Shown: positions 28,655 to 37,962 of the stretch, in pieces
Numbering within the stretch: the first letter of the stretch is position 1
How the letters are laid out: the number at the start of each line of letters is the position of its first letter
From: Schlegelella aquatica
GTDB lineage: Bacteria > Pseudomonadota > Gammaproteobacteria > Burkholderiales > Burkholderiaceae_C
Assembly (NCBI RefSeq): GCF_026013905.1
Contig: NZ_CP110257.1
Span: 2,254,001-2,318,000, forward strand
Length of the DNA: 64,000 nucleotides
Direction: 5' to 3'
Notes under the pieces: generated by a model
The model's database searches: none
The model's input: only the letters and a program-made list of their open reading frames with translations
Told to the model about the DNA's origin: nothing
Position numbers and translations under genes: made by a program

Positions 28655-29557
28655 ATGACAGCGTTCGAATCCTTGTGCCGCTCGCTCGAGAGCGTGCGCA
28701 ATGCGACCGTCGCCTCGGTCACGGTGTTCGTCAAAGACGTCGGCCAGGGTCTGCTGGAAATCAGCCACAACGGCCTGGCGATGATCGGTCTGGCCGTCAT
28801 CGCCGCAGGGGCCTTCGGGCTCGCCCAACCCGAGCTGCGCCACGAACTCGAAACACGTACCCTCGGCTGGCTGCAGGCCCGTCACGAGGCCCGGCTGGAG
28901 CAATCCTCCGACGGACTGCTCACGCTGCTGGCCGAGCCGGCCGCGATCCAGCGGGCCACGGCGGCCGACCCCCGCGAGCTGTCGAAGCAGCAGGCGGCCG
29001 TCGCCACGTGGCTGGCCCGACGCTACCGCGTCGCCCCGGAGCCCGTCGCGCGCCTCGTGCAGGAGGCCTGGAACGTGGGGCAGCGGGCGGGCGTGGATCC
29101 GACCCTCATCCTCGCCATCATGGCGATCGAGTCCGGATTCAACCCGTTCGCTCAGAGCTCCGTGGGGGCGCAGGGGCTGATGCAGGTGATGACGCGGGTG
29201 CACGACGACAAGTACGAGCCCTTCGGCGGCGTGCATGCGGCCTTCGATCCGATCGCCAACCTTCGCGTCGGCGTGCAGGTGCTCAAAGAGTGCATCGCCC
29301 GCGCCGGCAGCCTCGAAGGCGGCCTGCGCTACTACGTCGGTGCGGCCAATCTGGACACCGACGGCGGGTACGTCGGCAAGGTCCTGTCCGAGCAGACCTA
29401 CCTCAAGCGGGTGGCTGCCGGGCAGAAGGTGCCGATCTTCGCGCCCCAACTGCTGCAAGCCGCTCAACCGGCCGCTCCCGAAGCCGCCGCCTCCGCGGTC
29501 CCCGCCGTCGACGCCGGCCCGACGAAGAACGTCGAGCGCGTCGCCTGGGCCCAATGA
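28655..29557 (+). CDS. Lytic transglycosylase, SLT (MltC/Slt70-like) domain
   Basis: A 300-residue protein with one hydrophobic segment at about residues 40-60 that anchors it in the inner membrane. A short linker precedes a transglycosylase domain with VDPTLILAIMAIESGFNPFA (catalytic Glu in AIESGFNP), SSVGAQGLMQVM and LRYYVGAANLDTDGGYVGKV. It cleaves peptidoglycan glycan strands to anhydro-muropeptides. The C-terminal 40 residues are Ala/Pro-rich. AGGAAAGGAG lies just before the ATG. It precedes the glyA leader by about 40 bases but is probably a separate unit. Confidence 0.88.
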   Translation: MTAFESLCRSLESVRNATVASVTVFVKDVGQGLLEISHNGLAMIGLAVIAAGAFGLAQPELRHELETRTLGWLQARHEARLEQSSDGLLTLLAEPAAIQRATAADPRELSKQQAAVATWLARRYRVAPEPVARLVQEAWNVGQRAGVDPTLILAIMAIESGFNPFAQSSVGAQGLMQVMTRVHDDKYEPFGGVHAAFDPIANLRVGVQVLKECIARAGSLEGGLRYYVGAANLDTDGGYVGKVLSEQTYLKRVAAGQKVPIFAPQLLQAAQPAAPEAAASAVPAVDAGPTKNVERVAWAQ

Positions 29558-29597
29558 CCGGCTGCCGGCCGGGCCCCCAGGCGCATCCGCTACACTA

Positions 29598-29722
29598 ACC
29601 GTTGCCGCACAACTGGCGATAAGGCCCCGGCCGCGCAGCCGGCGAGCCCGAGGTGGTGCACCACCGGGAAGTGCGGTCGGCCCCGGTTCGGTCCGGGCCC
29701 GCTCCGCCGTTCGCCTGGGCAG
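29598..29722 (+). promoter_or_regulatory. ZTP (pfl-motif) riboswitch upstream of glyA
   Basis: The glyA leader shows the two conserved ends of the pfl/ZTP aptamer. ACTGGCG occurs in the 5' half (29612-29618) and CGCCTGGGCA in the 3' half (29712-29721), joined by GC-rich stems including GGTGGTGCACCACC near 29652-29665. A -10-like TACACT (29591-29596) would start transcription at about 29603, right at the aptamer. ZTP/ZMP builds up when 10-formyl-THF is short. Switching on glyA, which feeds one-carbon units to folate, is a known target of this class. The motif assignment is from memory of the consensus and was not run through a covariance model. Confidence 0.8.
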
Positions 29723-29796
29723 CCCTTTCGATCTCGCGCGCCCGCTGCGGCGCCGCCGAGTTGAGGGACATCTAGCACCGAAGAGGACTGCCGGAC

Positions 29797-31044
29797 ATGT
29801 TTGACCGCACCGTTTCCACCATCGCCAACGTCGATCCCGAACTCTGGGCCGCCATCCAGCAGGAAAACCAGCGCCAGGAAGAGCACATCGAGCTGATCGC
29901 GTCCGAGAACTACGCCTCCCCGGCCGTGATGGCGGCGCAGGGCTCGCAGCTGACCAACAAGTACGCCGAGGGCTACCCCGGCAAACGCTACTACGGCGGC
30001 TGCGAGTACGTGGACATCGTCGAACAACTGGCGATCGACCGTCTGAAGGCCCTGTTCGGTGCGGAGCACGCCAACGTGCAGCCCAACTCGGGCTCCCAGG
30101 CCAACCAAGGCGTGTTCTTCGCGCTGCTGCAGCCCGGCGACACCATCATGGGCATGAGCCTGGCCGAAGGCGGCCACCTCACCCACGGCATGCCGCTCAA
30201 CATGTCGGGCAAGTGGTTCAAGGTCGTGAGCTACGGTCTCAACGACAAGGAAGAGATCGACTACGACGCGATGGAGCGGCTGGCGCACGAGCACAAGCCC
30301 AAGCTCATCATCGCCGGTGCGTCGGCCTACAGCCTGCGCATCGATTTCGAACGCTTCGCCCGCGTCGCCAAGGCCGTGGGCGCGTACTTCATGGTGGACA
30401 TGGCCCACTACGCGGGGCTGATCGCCGGCGGCGTCTACCCCAACCCGGTGCCGTTCGCCGACGTCGTGACCTCCACCACGCACAAGAGCCTGCGCGGCCC
30501 GCGCGGCGGCATCATCCTCATGAAGGACCATGTCGCCAAGCAGATCAACAGCGCGATCTTCCCCGGCATCCAGGGCGGCCCGCTGATGCATGTCATCGCC
30601 GCCAAGGCCGTCGCCTTCAAGGAGGCGCTGACCCCCGAGTTCAAGGCCTACCAGCAGCAGGTCGTGAAGAACGCCCAGGCGCTGGCCGAAACGCTGGTCA
30701 GCCGCGGCTTGCGCATCGTCAGTGGCCGCACCGAGAGCCACGTGATGCTCGTGGACCTGCGCGCCAAGGGCATCACCGGCAAGGAGGCCGAGGCGGTGCT
30801 GGGCCAGGCGCACATCACCTGCAACAAGAACGCGATCCCCAACGACCCGGAAAAGCCCATGGTCACGAGCGGCATCCGGCTCGGCTCACCGGCCATGACC
30901 ACCCGCGGCTTCAAGGAGGCCGAGGCCGTGCAGACCGCGCACCTCATCGCCGACGTGCTCGACCACCCGCGCGACGAGGCCACGATCGCCCGCGTGCGCG
31001 CCCAGGTCCACGAGCTGACCCGGCGCTTCCCGGTCTACGGCTGA
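29797..31044 (+). CDS. glyA: Serine hydroxymethyltransferase
   Basis: A 415-residue PLP enzyme with standard SHMT features: [13 protein letters not shown], the [16 protein letters not shown] tetrahydrofolate-region motif, [11 protein letters not shown], and the PLP lysine in [14 protein letters not shown]. It interconverts serine plus THF and glycine plus methylene-THF, the main source of one-carbon units. It lies directly behind a ZTP-type riboswitch and is followed after 19 bases by nrdR, a gene order common in betaproteobacteria. The length is normal and the active site intact. Confidence 0.96.
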   Translation: MFDRTVSTIANVDPELWAAIQQENQRQEEHIELIASENYASPAVMAAQGSQLTNKYAEGYPGKRYYGGCEYVDIVEQLAIDRLKALFGAEHANVQPNSGSQANQGVFFALLQPGDTIMGMSLAEGGHLTHGMPLNMSGKWFKVVSYGLNDKEEIDYDAMERLAHEHKPKLIIAGASAYSLRIDFERFARVAKAVGAYFMVDMAHYAGLIAGGVYPNPVPFADVVTSTTHKSLRGPRGGIILMKDHVAKQINSAIFPGIQGGPLMHVIAAKAVAFKEALTPEFKAYQQQVVKNAQALAETLVSRGLRIVSGRTESHVMLVDLRAKGITGKEAEAVLGQAHITCNKNAIPNDPEKPMVTSGIRLGSPAMTTRGFKEAEAVQTAHLIADVLDHPRDEATIARVRAQVHELTRRFPVYG

Positions 31045-31063
31045 CCGCCCGCCCTCGCCCGTC

Positions 31064-31522
31064 ATGCGCTGCCCCTTCTGCGGCAACGAAGAGACCCAGG
31101 TCGTCGAGACCCGGGAATCGGACGAGGGCGACGTCATCCGCCGCAGGCGACGCTGCGTCGCCTGCGACAAGCGCTTCACCACCTACGAACGCGCCGACAT
31201 CGAGTTCCCGTCCATCGTCAAGAAGGACGGCCGGCGCACCGACTACGACCGCGCCAAGCTGCGCGCCTCGATGAACCTGGCCCTGCGCAAGCGCCCGGTC
31301 AGCGCGGAGGCCGTCGACCTCGCCGTCGCCCGCATCGAGAACTCGCTGCTCCACAGCGGCGAGCGCGAAGTCACCAGCACCTTCGTCGGCGAGCTCGTCA
31401 TGCGCGAACTCAAGCGCCTCGACAAGGTCGCCTACATCCGCTTCGCCTCCGTCTACCGCAGCTTCGACGACGTGAGCGAGTTCATGGAAGCGGTGAGAGA
31501 AACGTCACGCAAACGACGTTGA
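31064..31522 (+). CDS. nrdR: Transcriptional repressor NrdR
   Basis: A 152-residue protein. The N-terminal zinc ribbon has CPFCGNEET and [13 protein letters not shown], and an ATP-cone domain runs from about residue 48 ([18 protein letters not shown] to the end). NrdR senses ATP/dATP and represses ribonucleotide reductase genes through NrdR boxes. No nrd gene is in the window. It is in the glyA transcription unit and ends 146 bases before the pilus operon. Confidence 0.95.
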   Translation: MRCPFCGNEETQVVETRESDEGDVIRRRRRCVACDKRFTTYERADIEFPSIVKKDGRRTDYDRAKLRASMNLALRKRPVSAEAVDLAVARIENSLLHSGEREVTSTFVGELVMRELKRLDKVAYIRFASVYRSFDDVSEFMEAVRETSRKRR

Positions 31523-31668
31523 GCATCTCGCGCGACTGACCGCCCATCACGCCGATCGGCCCACTCATCGACTGGCCCGGCACCGCTTTCAACCGACTTG
31601 GTACTGTCCGCTCGCGGCTTCGATGCCGCTTGCCGGCCGTCCCCAACCAGCAGCACCAGTCGATCCCC

Positions 31669-32166
31669 ATGAGCTGGCTCACCCGTCGTCGATCTCCGTC
31701 ACCACCTGCACGCGGCATGCGCGGCCTCACGCTCGTGGAGCTCATGGTCGTCCTCGCCGTGCTGGCGGTCGTTGCCGCTGTGGCCGCTCCGAGCTTCGTC
31801 GAGACGATCCGCGGCAACCGGCTCACGGCCCAAGTCAACGAGATGGTGGGCGCGCTGCAGACGGCGCGTGCCGAGGCCATCCGGCGCAACGCAGCCGTCC
31901 AATACTGCGTCCGGCCGGCCGAGAATCGCTGGACGGTCTCGATCAAGGGCGGCGCCGAGCTTCGACGGGGAGACCTCGCCCCCGGCGTGCAGGTGGCGGC
32001 CCACTGTGTCGACTTCCGCGCGGACGGCATTGCTTATGACCCGGGCACGGGTGCCGTGCTCACCGACAGCACCCCCGCGGGCAGACGGCAGGTGACCTTG
32101 GAAGGGACGAGCCTGAGCCGCTTCATCTACGTCAACGTGGCATCGGTCTATGTGGGCAAGCAATAG
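31669..32166 (+). CDS. Minor pseudopilin, GspH/FimT type
   Basis: A 165-residue type IV pilin-like protein. A short basic leader is followed by the prepilin peptidase site MRG|LTLVELMVVLAVLA with the conserved glutamate at +5. A GspH-like globular part follows, including the two cysteines QYCVRPAENRW and AAHCVDFRADGIAYD. It is probably the first minor pilin of the type IV pilus priming complex (FimT/FimU position). The gene opens the pil operon, and its 3' end overlaps pilV by 17 bases. ATG 31669 is chosen; an in-frame start 39 bases upstream would lengthen the leader unduly. Confidence 0.85.
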   Translation: MSWLTRRRSPSPPARGMRGLTLVELMVVLAVLAVVAAVAAPSFVETIRGNRLTAQVNEMVGALQTARAEAIRRNAAVQYCVRPAENRWTVSIKGGAELRRGDLAPGVQVAAHCVDFRADGIAYDPGTGAVLTDSTPAGRRQVTLEGTSLSRFIYVNVASVYVGKQ

Positions 32167-32617
32167 ATCCCCCCATTCAAGAGCCGGCCGGGCCCAGCGA
32201 GGTGCGGGCTTGGTCGAAGTCCTCGTCGCCGTCCTCGTGCTGTCCATCGGGATTCTCGGTATCGCGGGGCTGCAGGCACGCGCGCTCAAGAACAACCAAG
32301 CGGCCTTCGACCGCAGCCAGGCCGTGATGCTGAGCTACTTCATGCTCGACGCGATGCGCGTCAATGCCGAACAAGCCAAGGCAGGCGCATACGACCTGAG
32401 CAAGACCTGCACGGCGCTCAACGATGGCTCGACCCTGATCTCGAACGACCAGGAAGCGTGGATCCAGGCCTTGAAAGCCGAACTCGGCGACCGCGTCTCC
32501 ACCTGCGGAGAGATCACCTGCGACTCCGCGTCTTGCACCGTGCGTGTCTATTGGGAAGACCGCAACCTCGAGGGCGACGAACGGTTCCAGATGATCGAGA
32601 CGACCACCCGCCTATGA
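32150..32617 (+). CDS. pilV: Type IV pilus minor pilin PilV
   Basis: A 155-residue pseudopilin. The leader ends in QRG and the mature part begins AGLVEVLVAVLVLSIGILGI, the PilV signature with glutamate at +5. Later come LDAMRVNAEQAKAG and a cysteine cluster (STCGEITCDSASC). PilV is part of the minor-pilin complex that primes pilus assembly and carries PilY1 to the tip. The ATG lies inside the preceding gene, and its TGA overlaps the pilW ATG. Confidence 0.88.
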   Translation: MWASNRSPHSRAGRAQRGAGLVEVLVAVLVLSIGILGIAGLQARALKNNQAAFDRSQAVMLSYFMLDAMRVNAEQAKAGAYDLSKTCTALNDGSTLISNDQEAWIQALKAELGDRVSTCGEITCDSASCTVRVYWEDRNLEGDERFQMIETTTRL

Positions 32618-33672
32618 ACCCCCTCACGCCCTCTCCATTCCGCGGGTCCCGCCGCGCCGGGCAGCATCGGTCACACCGATCCCTGCGAGGCCTGACGCTG
32701 GTCGAGCTGATGGTCGCGATCGTACTGGGCCTGCTGATCCTGGGCGGCGTCATCGCCGTCTTCCTGTCCAACCGGGAGGCATTCCGCACCACCGAACAAC
32801 TCGCCCGCGTCCAGGAGAACGCTCGCACCGCCTTCGAACTGATGGCGCGCAGCATCCGCGAAGCCGGTGGTTCGCCGTGTGGCCGCAATCTGCCCACGGC
32901 CAACGTGCTCAACAACACTGCGACCACTTGGTGGGCGCAATGGGGAGAGGGGCTGCGCGGCTATGGTGGGTCCGATGAGTTTCCGGTCAAGGGCTTCGGA
33001 ACGGGCCATGCAGAGCGGGTGCCCGGCACGGAGGCCATCGTGATCCTGTATGGCGACAGCAACAGTGCGGTCCCGGTCGTGTCGCACAACCCCACCTCGG
33101 CCGAGTTCAAGGTCGGCAGCATCGCGCACGGCGTGAAAGACGGCGATGTCCTGCTCGTGTGCGACTACAAGCAGGCCGCGATCTTCCAGGCGACCAACAG
33201 CAACTCCAGCAACGTCACGATCGTGCACAACACCGGCAACGCGCGGTCGCCCGGCAATTGCACCAAGGGACTGGGCCTGCCCGTCGTGTGCTCGGCGGTC
33301 GGCACGCAGTACGAGTTCCAAGGCGGGCAGCTCATGAAGCTCGCCGCCGAGGCTTGGTACATCGGAAACTTCACACGCGCCGACGGACGTACGGGCCGCT
33401 CGCTCTTTCGGGCGCGGCTCGATTCGGCTGCGACCGTCCAAGTCGAAGAGATCGTCGAGGGTGTCGAGGACATGGAGGTGGCCTTCCTCAGCAGCAGCGG
33501 CACCACCCTGGCAACCGACTACGTGCCCCCCGCCGGTGTCATCGACTGGAATTCGGTCGTTTCAGTGCGTCTGACCTTGACCTTCCAGGGAAGCGAGCGA
33601 GTCGGAACAGACGGACAAGCCTTGCGCCGGCAGTCCATACACGTCATCGGCCTACGCAACCGCCTGTCATGA
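32614..33672 (+). CDS. pilW: Type IV pilus minor pilin PilW
   Basis: A 352-residue pseudopilin with leader ending LRG and mature start LTLVELMVAIVLGLLILGGV, then FRTTEQLARVQENARTAFE, as in PilW. The globular part has C-terminal segments VEEIVEGVEDMEVAFL and the ADGRTGRSLFRAR loop. PilW belongs with PilV, PilX and PilY1 to the pilus-tip complex. It is coupled by ATGA overlap to pilV upstream and by the same overlap to pilX downstream. Confidence 0.88.
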   Translation: MNPLTPSPFRGSRRAGQHRSHRSLRGLTLVELMVAIVLGLLILGGVIAVFLSNREAFRTTEQLARVQENARTAFELMARSIREAGGSPCGRNLPTANVLNNTATTWWAQWGEGLRGYGGSDEFPVKGFGTGHAERVPGTEAIVILYGDSNSAVPVVSHNPTSAEFKVGSIAHGVKDGDVLLVCDYKQAAIFQATNSNSSNVTIVHNTGNARSPGNCTKGLGLPVVCSAVGTQYEFQGGQLMKLAAEAWYIGNFTRADGRTGRSLFRARLDSAATVQVEEIVEGVEDMEVAFLSSSGTTLATDYVPPAGVIDWNSVVSVRLTLTFQGSERVGTDGQALRRQSIHVIGLRNRLS

Positions 33673-34250
33673 AGCCTCGCATCGTCTCTCATCCCCGCTC
33701 CCTTCGGGGCGCCACGCTGATCGTGGCCTTGGTGCTGCTGATCGTCGTCACGCTGCTCGGCGTGGCGAGCCTTCGTGGGGTGATCTTGCAGGAGAAGATG
33801 GCTGCCAACCAGTACGACCGCAACCTGGCGTTCCAAGCTGCGGAGGCCGCGCTACGGGCAGGCGAGGCCGCCGCGCTCGCTCAAGCCCAGGCAGCCACTC
33901 CGAACGTCGGGTTCCCGACGCACAAGTACCCGGACGACGACCCGAACCCGGATCAGTGTGACCTCCAGCCTTGTGCGGCGGGCACAGGCCTGTGCGGGAT
34001 GCCAGACCCGATGTGCGTAGCCCCCTGGGACCAGCAACCGAAGGACAACTGGGCAAGCGTGTCGGGCTCGCTAGGCAGCCTCGCCGGGACCCCGCGGTAT
34101 CTCGTCGAGTACATGGGCATCGGCTTCCCCTGCAACCCCGGAAACGCCTACACGGCGACGACCTGCAAGCTGTACCGGGTCACGGCGAAGAGCGAAGCCG
34201 GAGCGGACCGCGCCGAGGTCACCTTGCAATCGATGTTCACAGCCCCTTGA
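33669..34250 (+). CDS. pilX: Type IV pilus minor pilin PilX
   Basis: A 193-residue pseudopilin with leader ending LRG and a mature N-terminus ATLIVALVLLIVVTLLGVAS that lacks the usual +5 glutamate, as is common in PilX-type proteins. EKMAANQYDRNLAFQAAEAA, the PilX_N motif, follows. Several cysteines occur between residues 95 and 120 (QCDLQPCAAGTGLCGMPDPMC). It works with PilV/W/Y1 at the pilus tip. It lies between pilW and pilY1. Confidence 0.85.
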   Translation: MKPRIVSHPRSLRGATLIVALVLLIVVTLLGVASLRGVILQEKMAANQYDRNLAFQAAEAALRAGEAAALAQAQAATPNVGFPTHKYPDDDPNPDQCDLQPCAAGTGLCGMPDPMCVAPWDQQPKDNWASVSGSLGSLAGTPRYLVEYMGIGFPCNPGNAYTATTCKLYRVTAKSEAGADRAEVTLQSMFTAP

Positions 34251-34268
34251 TTGCGCCGGGAGAGCATC

Positions 34269-37200
34269 ATGAAGAACCACCTCCATACGAAAGCGCAGAA
34301 GAGCTGGCTTCGAGCGTGCGCCGCCTTGCTGGCCCTTCATTTCGGCCTGTCGTCCACGGTCCTGGCTGCGATCGACATTCCACCGATCCCCCTTCAGTCC
34401 GGGACCCTCGTGCCTCCCAACGTTCTCTTCATCCTCGACGACTCCGGATCGATGGCGGATGACGAGATGCCCTCGCTTTCCAACCCCCCCGAATGGCGGC
34501 GGCACAACCATTCCATCAACACCATCTACTACAACCCCCGCGTCACCTACACGGCTTGGCGCAACGCCGACGGCAGCTACAAGACCGGGGGCACCACCTA
34601 CACCGACGCCTATTCCGACGACGATGAACTGAGGGACAGCATCGACCTGTCCGAGAGCGACAGGGTGTACTACGCCGGCAAGACGGACTCGGTGCCGCCC
34701 ATCTCGAGCGCGACTCGCTCCGATTACTACAGGTTCCGGATCTACAAGGACAACTCGGTCATCCGGATCGAGCGTTGCGAGTTCAACGCCGCAAAGGCGA
34801 CGTGGAGCCGCAATTGCACCGAAACCACCGAGGTCGACTCCAAGACGAAGCGTAGCGTTGCGGACGAACTGAAGAATTTCGCCACCTGGTATTCCTATCA
34901 CCGCACCCGTATCAAAGTGGCCAAGGCTGCTGCCGGCAGCGCCTTTGCCGACCTCGGCGAGAACTACCGGGTGGGATACACCTCCATCTGGAACCGCGGC
35001 CGCTTCGACATCCCCGTGCAAAGCGACGGCGGTCTCTTCCGGGGCGACAACAAGCAAAAGTGGTATGACGCTCTTTACAAGGCGCGGGCGAGCGGCAGCA
35101 CGCCCCTGATCCCGGCGCTCCAGCGAGCGGGCCAGTACTTCTCTGACACCGGCAAGGATGGGCCTTGGGGACCGGAACCCGCGTCGAACCAGGTCGCATG
35201 TCGGCAGAACTTCGCCATCCTCACCACCGACGGGTACTGGAACTCCACGACCGGCTACACCCCCGTCGGGAATGCCGATGGCACGGCGGGTGGAGTGAAC
35301 TACACCCCCAGCACCCCTTACAAGGACAACCATTCCAACACGTTGGCCGACGTGGCGATGCACTACTGGAAGACCGATCTGAGACCCGACCTGTCCAACA
35401 TCGTGCCCACCACCAGTGGGAATCCCGCCAACTGGCAACACATGGTCACGTTCGGAATTTCCATCGGACTGCGGGGCACGCTCGATCCCGCCGCCGACTT
35501 GCCGGCGCTCACGGCCGGGAGCAAGGTCTGGCCCGATCCGACGGATCGCGAGGACGCGGAGCGAATCGACGACCTGTGGCACGCCACGGTGAACGGCCGG
35601 GGGCGCTTCGTCGCGGCCAGCGACCCGAAGCAACTCAACGAGGGCATCCGCCAAGCCTTGGGGACGATCAGCGAGCAGGTCAGCTCGGCGTCCAATGTCT
35701 CGGCCAACAGCACCCAACTCGACACGGGCACGACGGTTTACCAGGCGAGTTACATCGCAGGCGCCTGGACGGGAGAACTCAAGGCCTTCTCCATCTCGGG
35801 GCAGGGTATTGGCGCCACTCCCAAATGGCTCGCGTCCGAGAAGATTCCGGCGCACGACAGCCGTAGGATCTACACCCGCAGCGACCAGAATGGAAACGGC
35901 ATCGAGTTCCGCTGGAATGCGTTGACGACTGCGCAGAAGACGGCGCTCGGCAGCGAGGACGTGCTGCTCTATCTCCGGGGGAACCGCAGCAAGGAGCGCT
36001 CGCAGCCCGACGGCGTCTATCGGACCCGCCCGAGCCTCCTGGGCGACATCGTGAACTCCTCGCCTGCCTACAGCGCGGACTCCAACACCCTCTTCATCGG
36101 TGCAAACGACGGGATGCTCCATGCATTCGACGCCAGCAGCGGCGTGGAGAAGTTCGCCTACATCCCTGGGTCGCTGATCGGGGCTCTGAAGACGCTGAGC
36201 GAGCCGCACTACAACCACCGCTACTTCGTGGACGGCGAGATCGCCGTCTCCGCCAAGACGCAGACGAAGGACAAGAACTACCTCGTGGCCGCACTCGGAC
36301 GAGGGGGCAAAGGCGTCTTCGGACTGGACGTCACCAACCCCGGCTCCTTCTCCGGAAACAACGTGCTGTGGGAAATCGGAGCTGGCGACAACGACATGGG
36401 CCTGGTCCTCGGGAAGATCGTGATCGCCAAAGCGAACAACGGCAAGTGGGTCGCGATCTTCGGCAATGGCTACAACAGCGCGAACGAACGGGCGGTGCTT
36501 TATGTCGTCGAGCTCGATTCGGGCAAGACCGTCAAGATCGACACCAAGGCCGGCTCGTCGGCAACTTCGAACGGCTTGGGCTCCCCTGCAGTTCTCGACA
36601 TGGACCGTGACGGGACGGCGGACTACGTGTACGCCGGAGACCTCCTCGGCAATCTCTGGAAGTTCGACCTCACGGGCAAGTCGTCCAGCGGGTGGAAAGT
36701 GGCCTTCGGCTCCGAAGCGTCTCCCGCTCCTCTGTTCGTCGCCAAGGACGCCTCCGGCGCGAGACAACCCATCACCGGACAGCCCGCTGCAGTCGTCAAT
36801 GATGTGAACGGCGACCCCAACCGAGGCAAACGTTTCGTTCTGTTCGGAACGGGCCGCTACCTGGCTGCCGGCGACCCCACGAACCAGCAGGTTCAAACGT
36901 GGTATGGAATCATCGACAACGACGCGCAAATCAGCAGCCGCTCTGAGCTTCGGGAACGCCACATCGTCGAGCAAGGCACGGTGTCGGGCCTGTCGGTGCG
37001 CGCGTTCTCGACCTCATCATCGAACGACATGATCGGCAAGCAAGGGTGGTTCGTCGATCTCAAGGTCGGCAGCAAGGTCGAGGGAGAGCGCATCGTCTCG
37101 GCTTCCCGCGTGGTGAATCTGGGCCGGCCGGTGCTGCTGGCGAGCAGCATCATTCCCGAATCGACCCAATGCTCGGCGGCGGGCCGCGGGTACGTGAACG

Positions 37201-37454
37201 CCATCAACCCCTTCACCGGCACCGCGCTCGACGACGTCTTCTTCGACCTCAACGCCGACCGTGCCTTCAACAGCTCAGACATGATCGCCGGAAAGATCGT
37301 GGGGTCGGTGGACCTCGGCGTCGGCATGCCGACCGAAGCGATCGTCGTGGGCAACCGCTTGGCTGTCGGGGGATCGAAGGGCCAACTCAACTCCGTCGGC
37401 GTGAACATCTCGGCTGCCGGCCGGATCTCCTGGCGGGAAATCGTGAAGCGATGA
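34269..37454 (+). CDS. pilY1: PilY1-family pilus tip adhesin with MIDAS-like start
   Basis: A 1061-residue secreted protein with signal peptide (cleavage near STVLAAIDIP). A von Willebrand-type segment begins near residue 56 with the MIDAS motif LDDSGSMADDE. The C-terminal half is a beta-propeller (quinoprotein-like) carrying calcium-binding loops: DMDRDGTADYVY near 776 and FDLNADRAFNSSD near 993. In Pseudomonas and Neisseria relatives PilY1 sits at the pilus tip and governs adhesion, surface sensing and retraction in a calcium-dependent way. Neighbouring minor pilins pilV/W/X support that role. The coding style is less GC-extreme than its surroundings. Confidence 0.92.
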   Translation: MKNHLHTKAQKSWLRACAALLALHFGLSSTVLAAIDIPPIPLQSGTLVPPNVLFILDDSGSMADDEMPSLSNPPEWRRHNHSINTIYYNPRVTYTAWRNADGSYKTGGTTYTDAYSDDDELRDSIDLSESDRVYYAGKTDSVPPISSATRSDYYRFRIYKDNSVIRIERCEFNAAKATWSRNCTETTEVDSKTKRSVADELKNFATWYSYHRTRIKVAKAAAGSAFADLGENYRVGYTSIWNRGRFDIPVQSDGGLFRGDNKQKWYDALYKARASGSTPLIPALQRAGQYFSDTGKDGPWGPEPASNQVACRQNFAILTTDGYWNSTTGYTPVGNADGTAGGVNYTPSTPYKDNHSNTLADVAMHYWKTDLRPDLSNIVPTTSGNPANWQHMVTFGISIGLRGTLDPAADLPALTAGSKVWPDPTDREDAERIDDLWHATVNGRGRFVAASDPKQLNEGIRQALGTISEQVSSASNVSANSTQLDTGTTVYQASYIAGAWTGELKAFSISGQGIGATPKWLASEKIPAHDSRRIYTRSDQNGNGIEFRWNALTTAQKTALGSEDVLLYLRGNRSKERSQPDGVYRTRPSLLGDIVNSSPAYSADSNTLFIGANDGMLHAFDASSGVEKFAYIPGSLIGALKTLSEPHYNHRYFVDGEIAVSAKTQTKDKNYLVAALGRGGKGVFGLDVTNPGSFSGNNVLWEIGAGDNDMGLVLGKIVIAKANNGKWVAIFGNGYNSANERAVLYVVELDSGKTVKIDTKAGSSATSNGLGSPAVLDMDRDGTADYVYAGDLLGNLWKFDLTGKSSSGWKVAFGSEASPAPLFVAKDASGARQPITGQPAAVVNDVNGDPNRGKRFVLFGTGRYLAAGDPTNQQVQTWYGIIDNDAQISSRSELRERHIVEQGTVSGLSVRAFSTSSSNDMIGKQGWFVDLKVGSKVEGERIVSASRVVNLGRPVLLASSIIPESTQCSAAGRGYVNAINPFTGTALDDVFFDLNADRAFNSSDMIAGKIVGSVDLGVGMPTEAIVVGNRLAVGGSKGQLNSVGVNISAAGRISWREIVKR

Positions 37455-37464
37455 TGGGATCGGT

Positions 37465-37938
37465 ATGAAGACCTTCCGCAGCTCCTTTGCAAGTGAACGT
37501 CGGGCGCGATCAGGCACCGAGGGTTTCACGCTCGTCGAACTGATGATCGTCGTCGCGATCGTGGCCATCCTGGCTTCGATTGCCTATCCGAGCTACCAGC
37601 AGCACGTGATGACGTCGCGCCGAGCGACCGCTCAGTCGTGCCTGCTCGAGGTATCGCAGTTCATGGAGCGCTTTTATGCGACCAACATGCGGTACGACCA
37701 GACCGCCGCCGGCGTGGCAGTGACATTCCCCAGCACGCAGTGCACGACCGACCTCGCCGGCCAGTACGTGTTGCAGTTCGCCGCCGGAGAGCCGACCGCC
37801 GGCAGCTACACGATCGAAGCCGTCCCGCAGGGTCACCAAGCCACGTTGGACACGAAGTGCGGTACCTTGAGCTTCAATCACCGCGGTGAAAAGAAGGTGA
37901 GCGTGACTGGAACTGCGGTGAGCGACTGCTGGAAGTAA
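37465..37938 (+). CDS. pilE: Type IV pilin PilE (minor pilin of the pil cluster)
   Basis: A 157-residue pilin with leader ending TEG and the mature N-terminus FTLVELMIVVAIVAILASIA, a textbook class III signal with +5 glutamate. YPSYQQHVMTSRRATAQSCL follows, and a C-terminal disulfide pair (CGTLSFN ... SDCWK) closes a D-region. It ends the pil operon behind pilY1 with a ten-base gap. In Burkholderiales this PilE-like gene is a minor pilin of the tip cluster; the major pilin is usually elsewhere. Confidence 0.88.
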   Translation: MKTFRSSFASERRARSGTEGFTLVELMIVVAIVAILASIAYPSYQQHVMTSRRATAQSCLLEVSQFMERFYATNMRYDQTAAGVAVTFPSTQCTTDLAGQYVLQFAAGEPTAGSYTIEAVPQGHQATLDTKCGTLSFNHRGEKKVSVTGTAVSDCWK

Positions 37939-37962
37939 GGGAGGGACGGCCCCCGCCCCTCC

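Noticed and set aside
34071..36974. Long open frame antisense to pilY1
   Set aside because: The plus-strand PilY1 has full domain structure; the antisense product has no recognisable motif.
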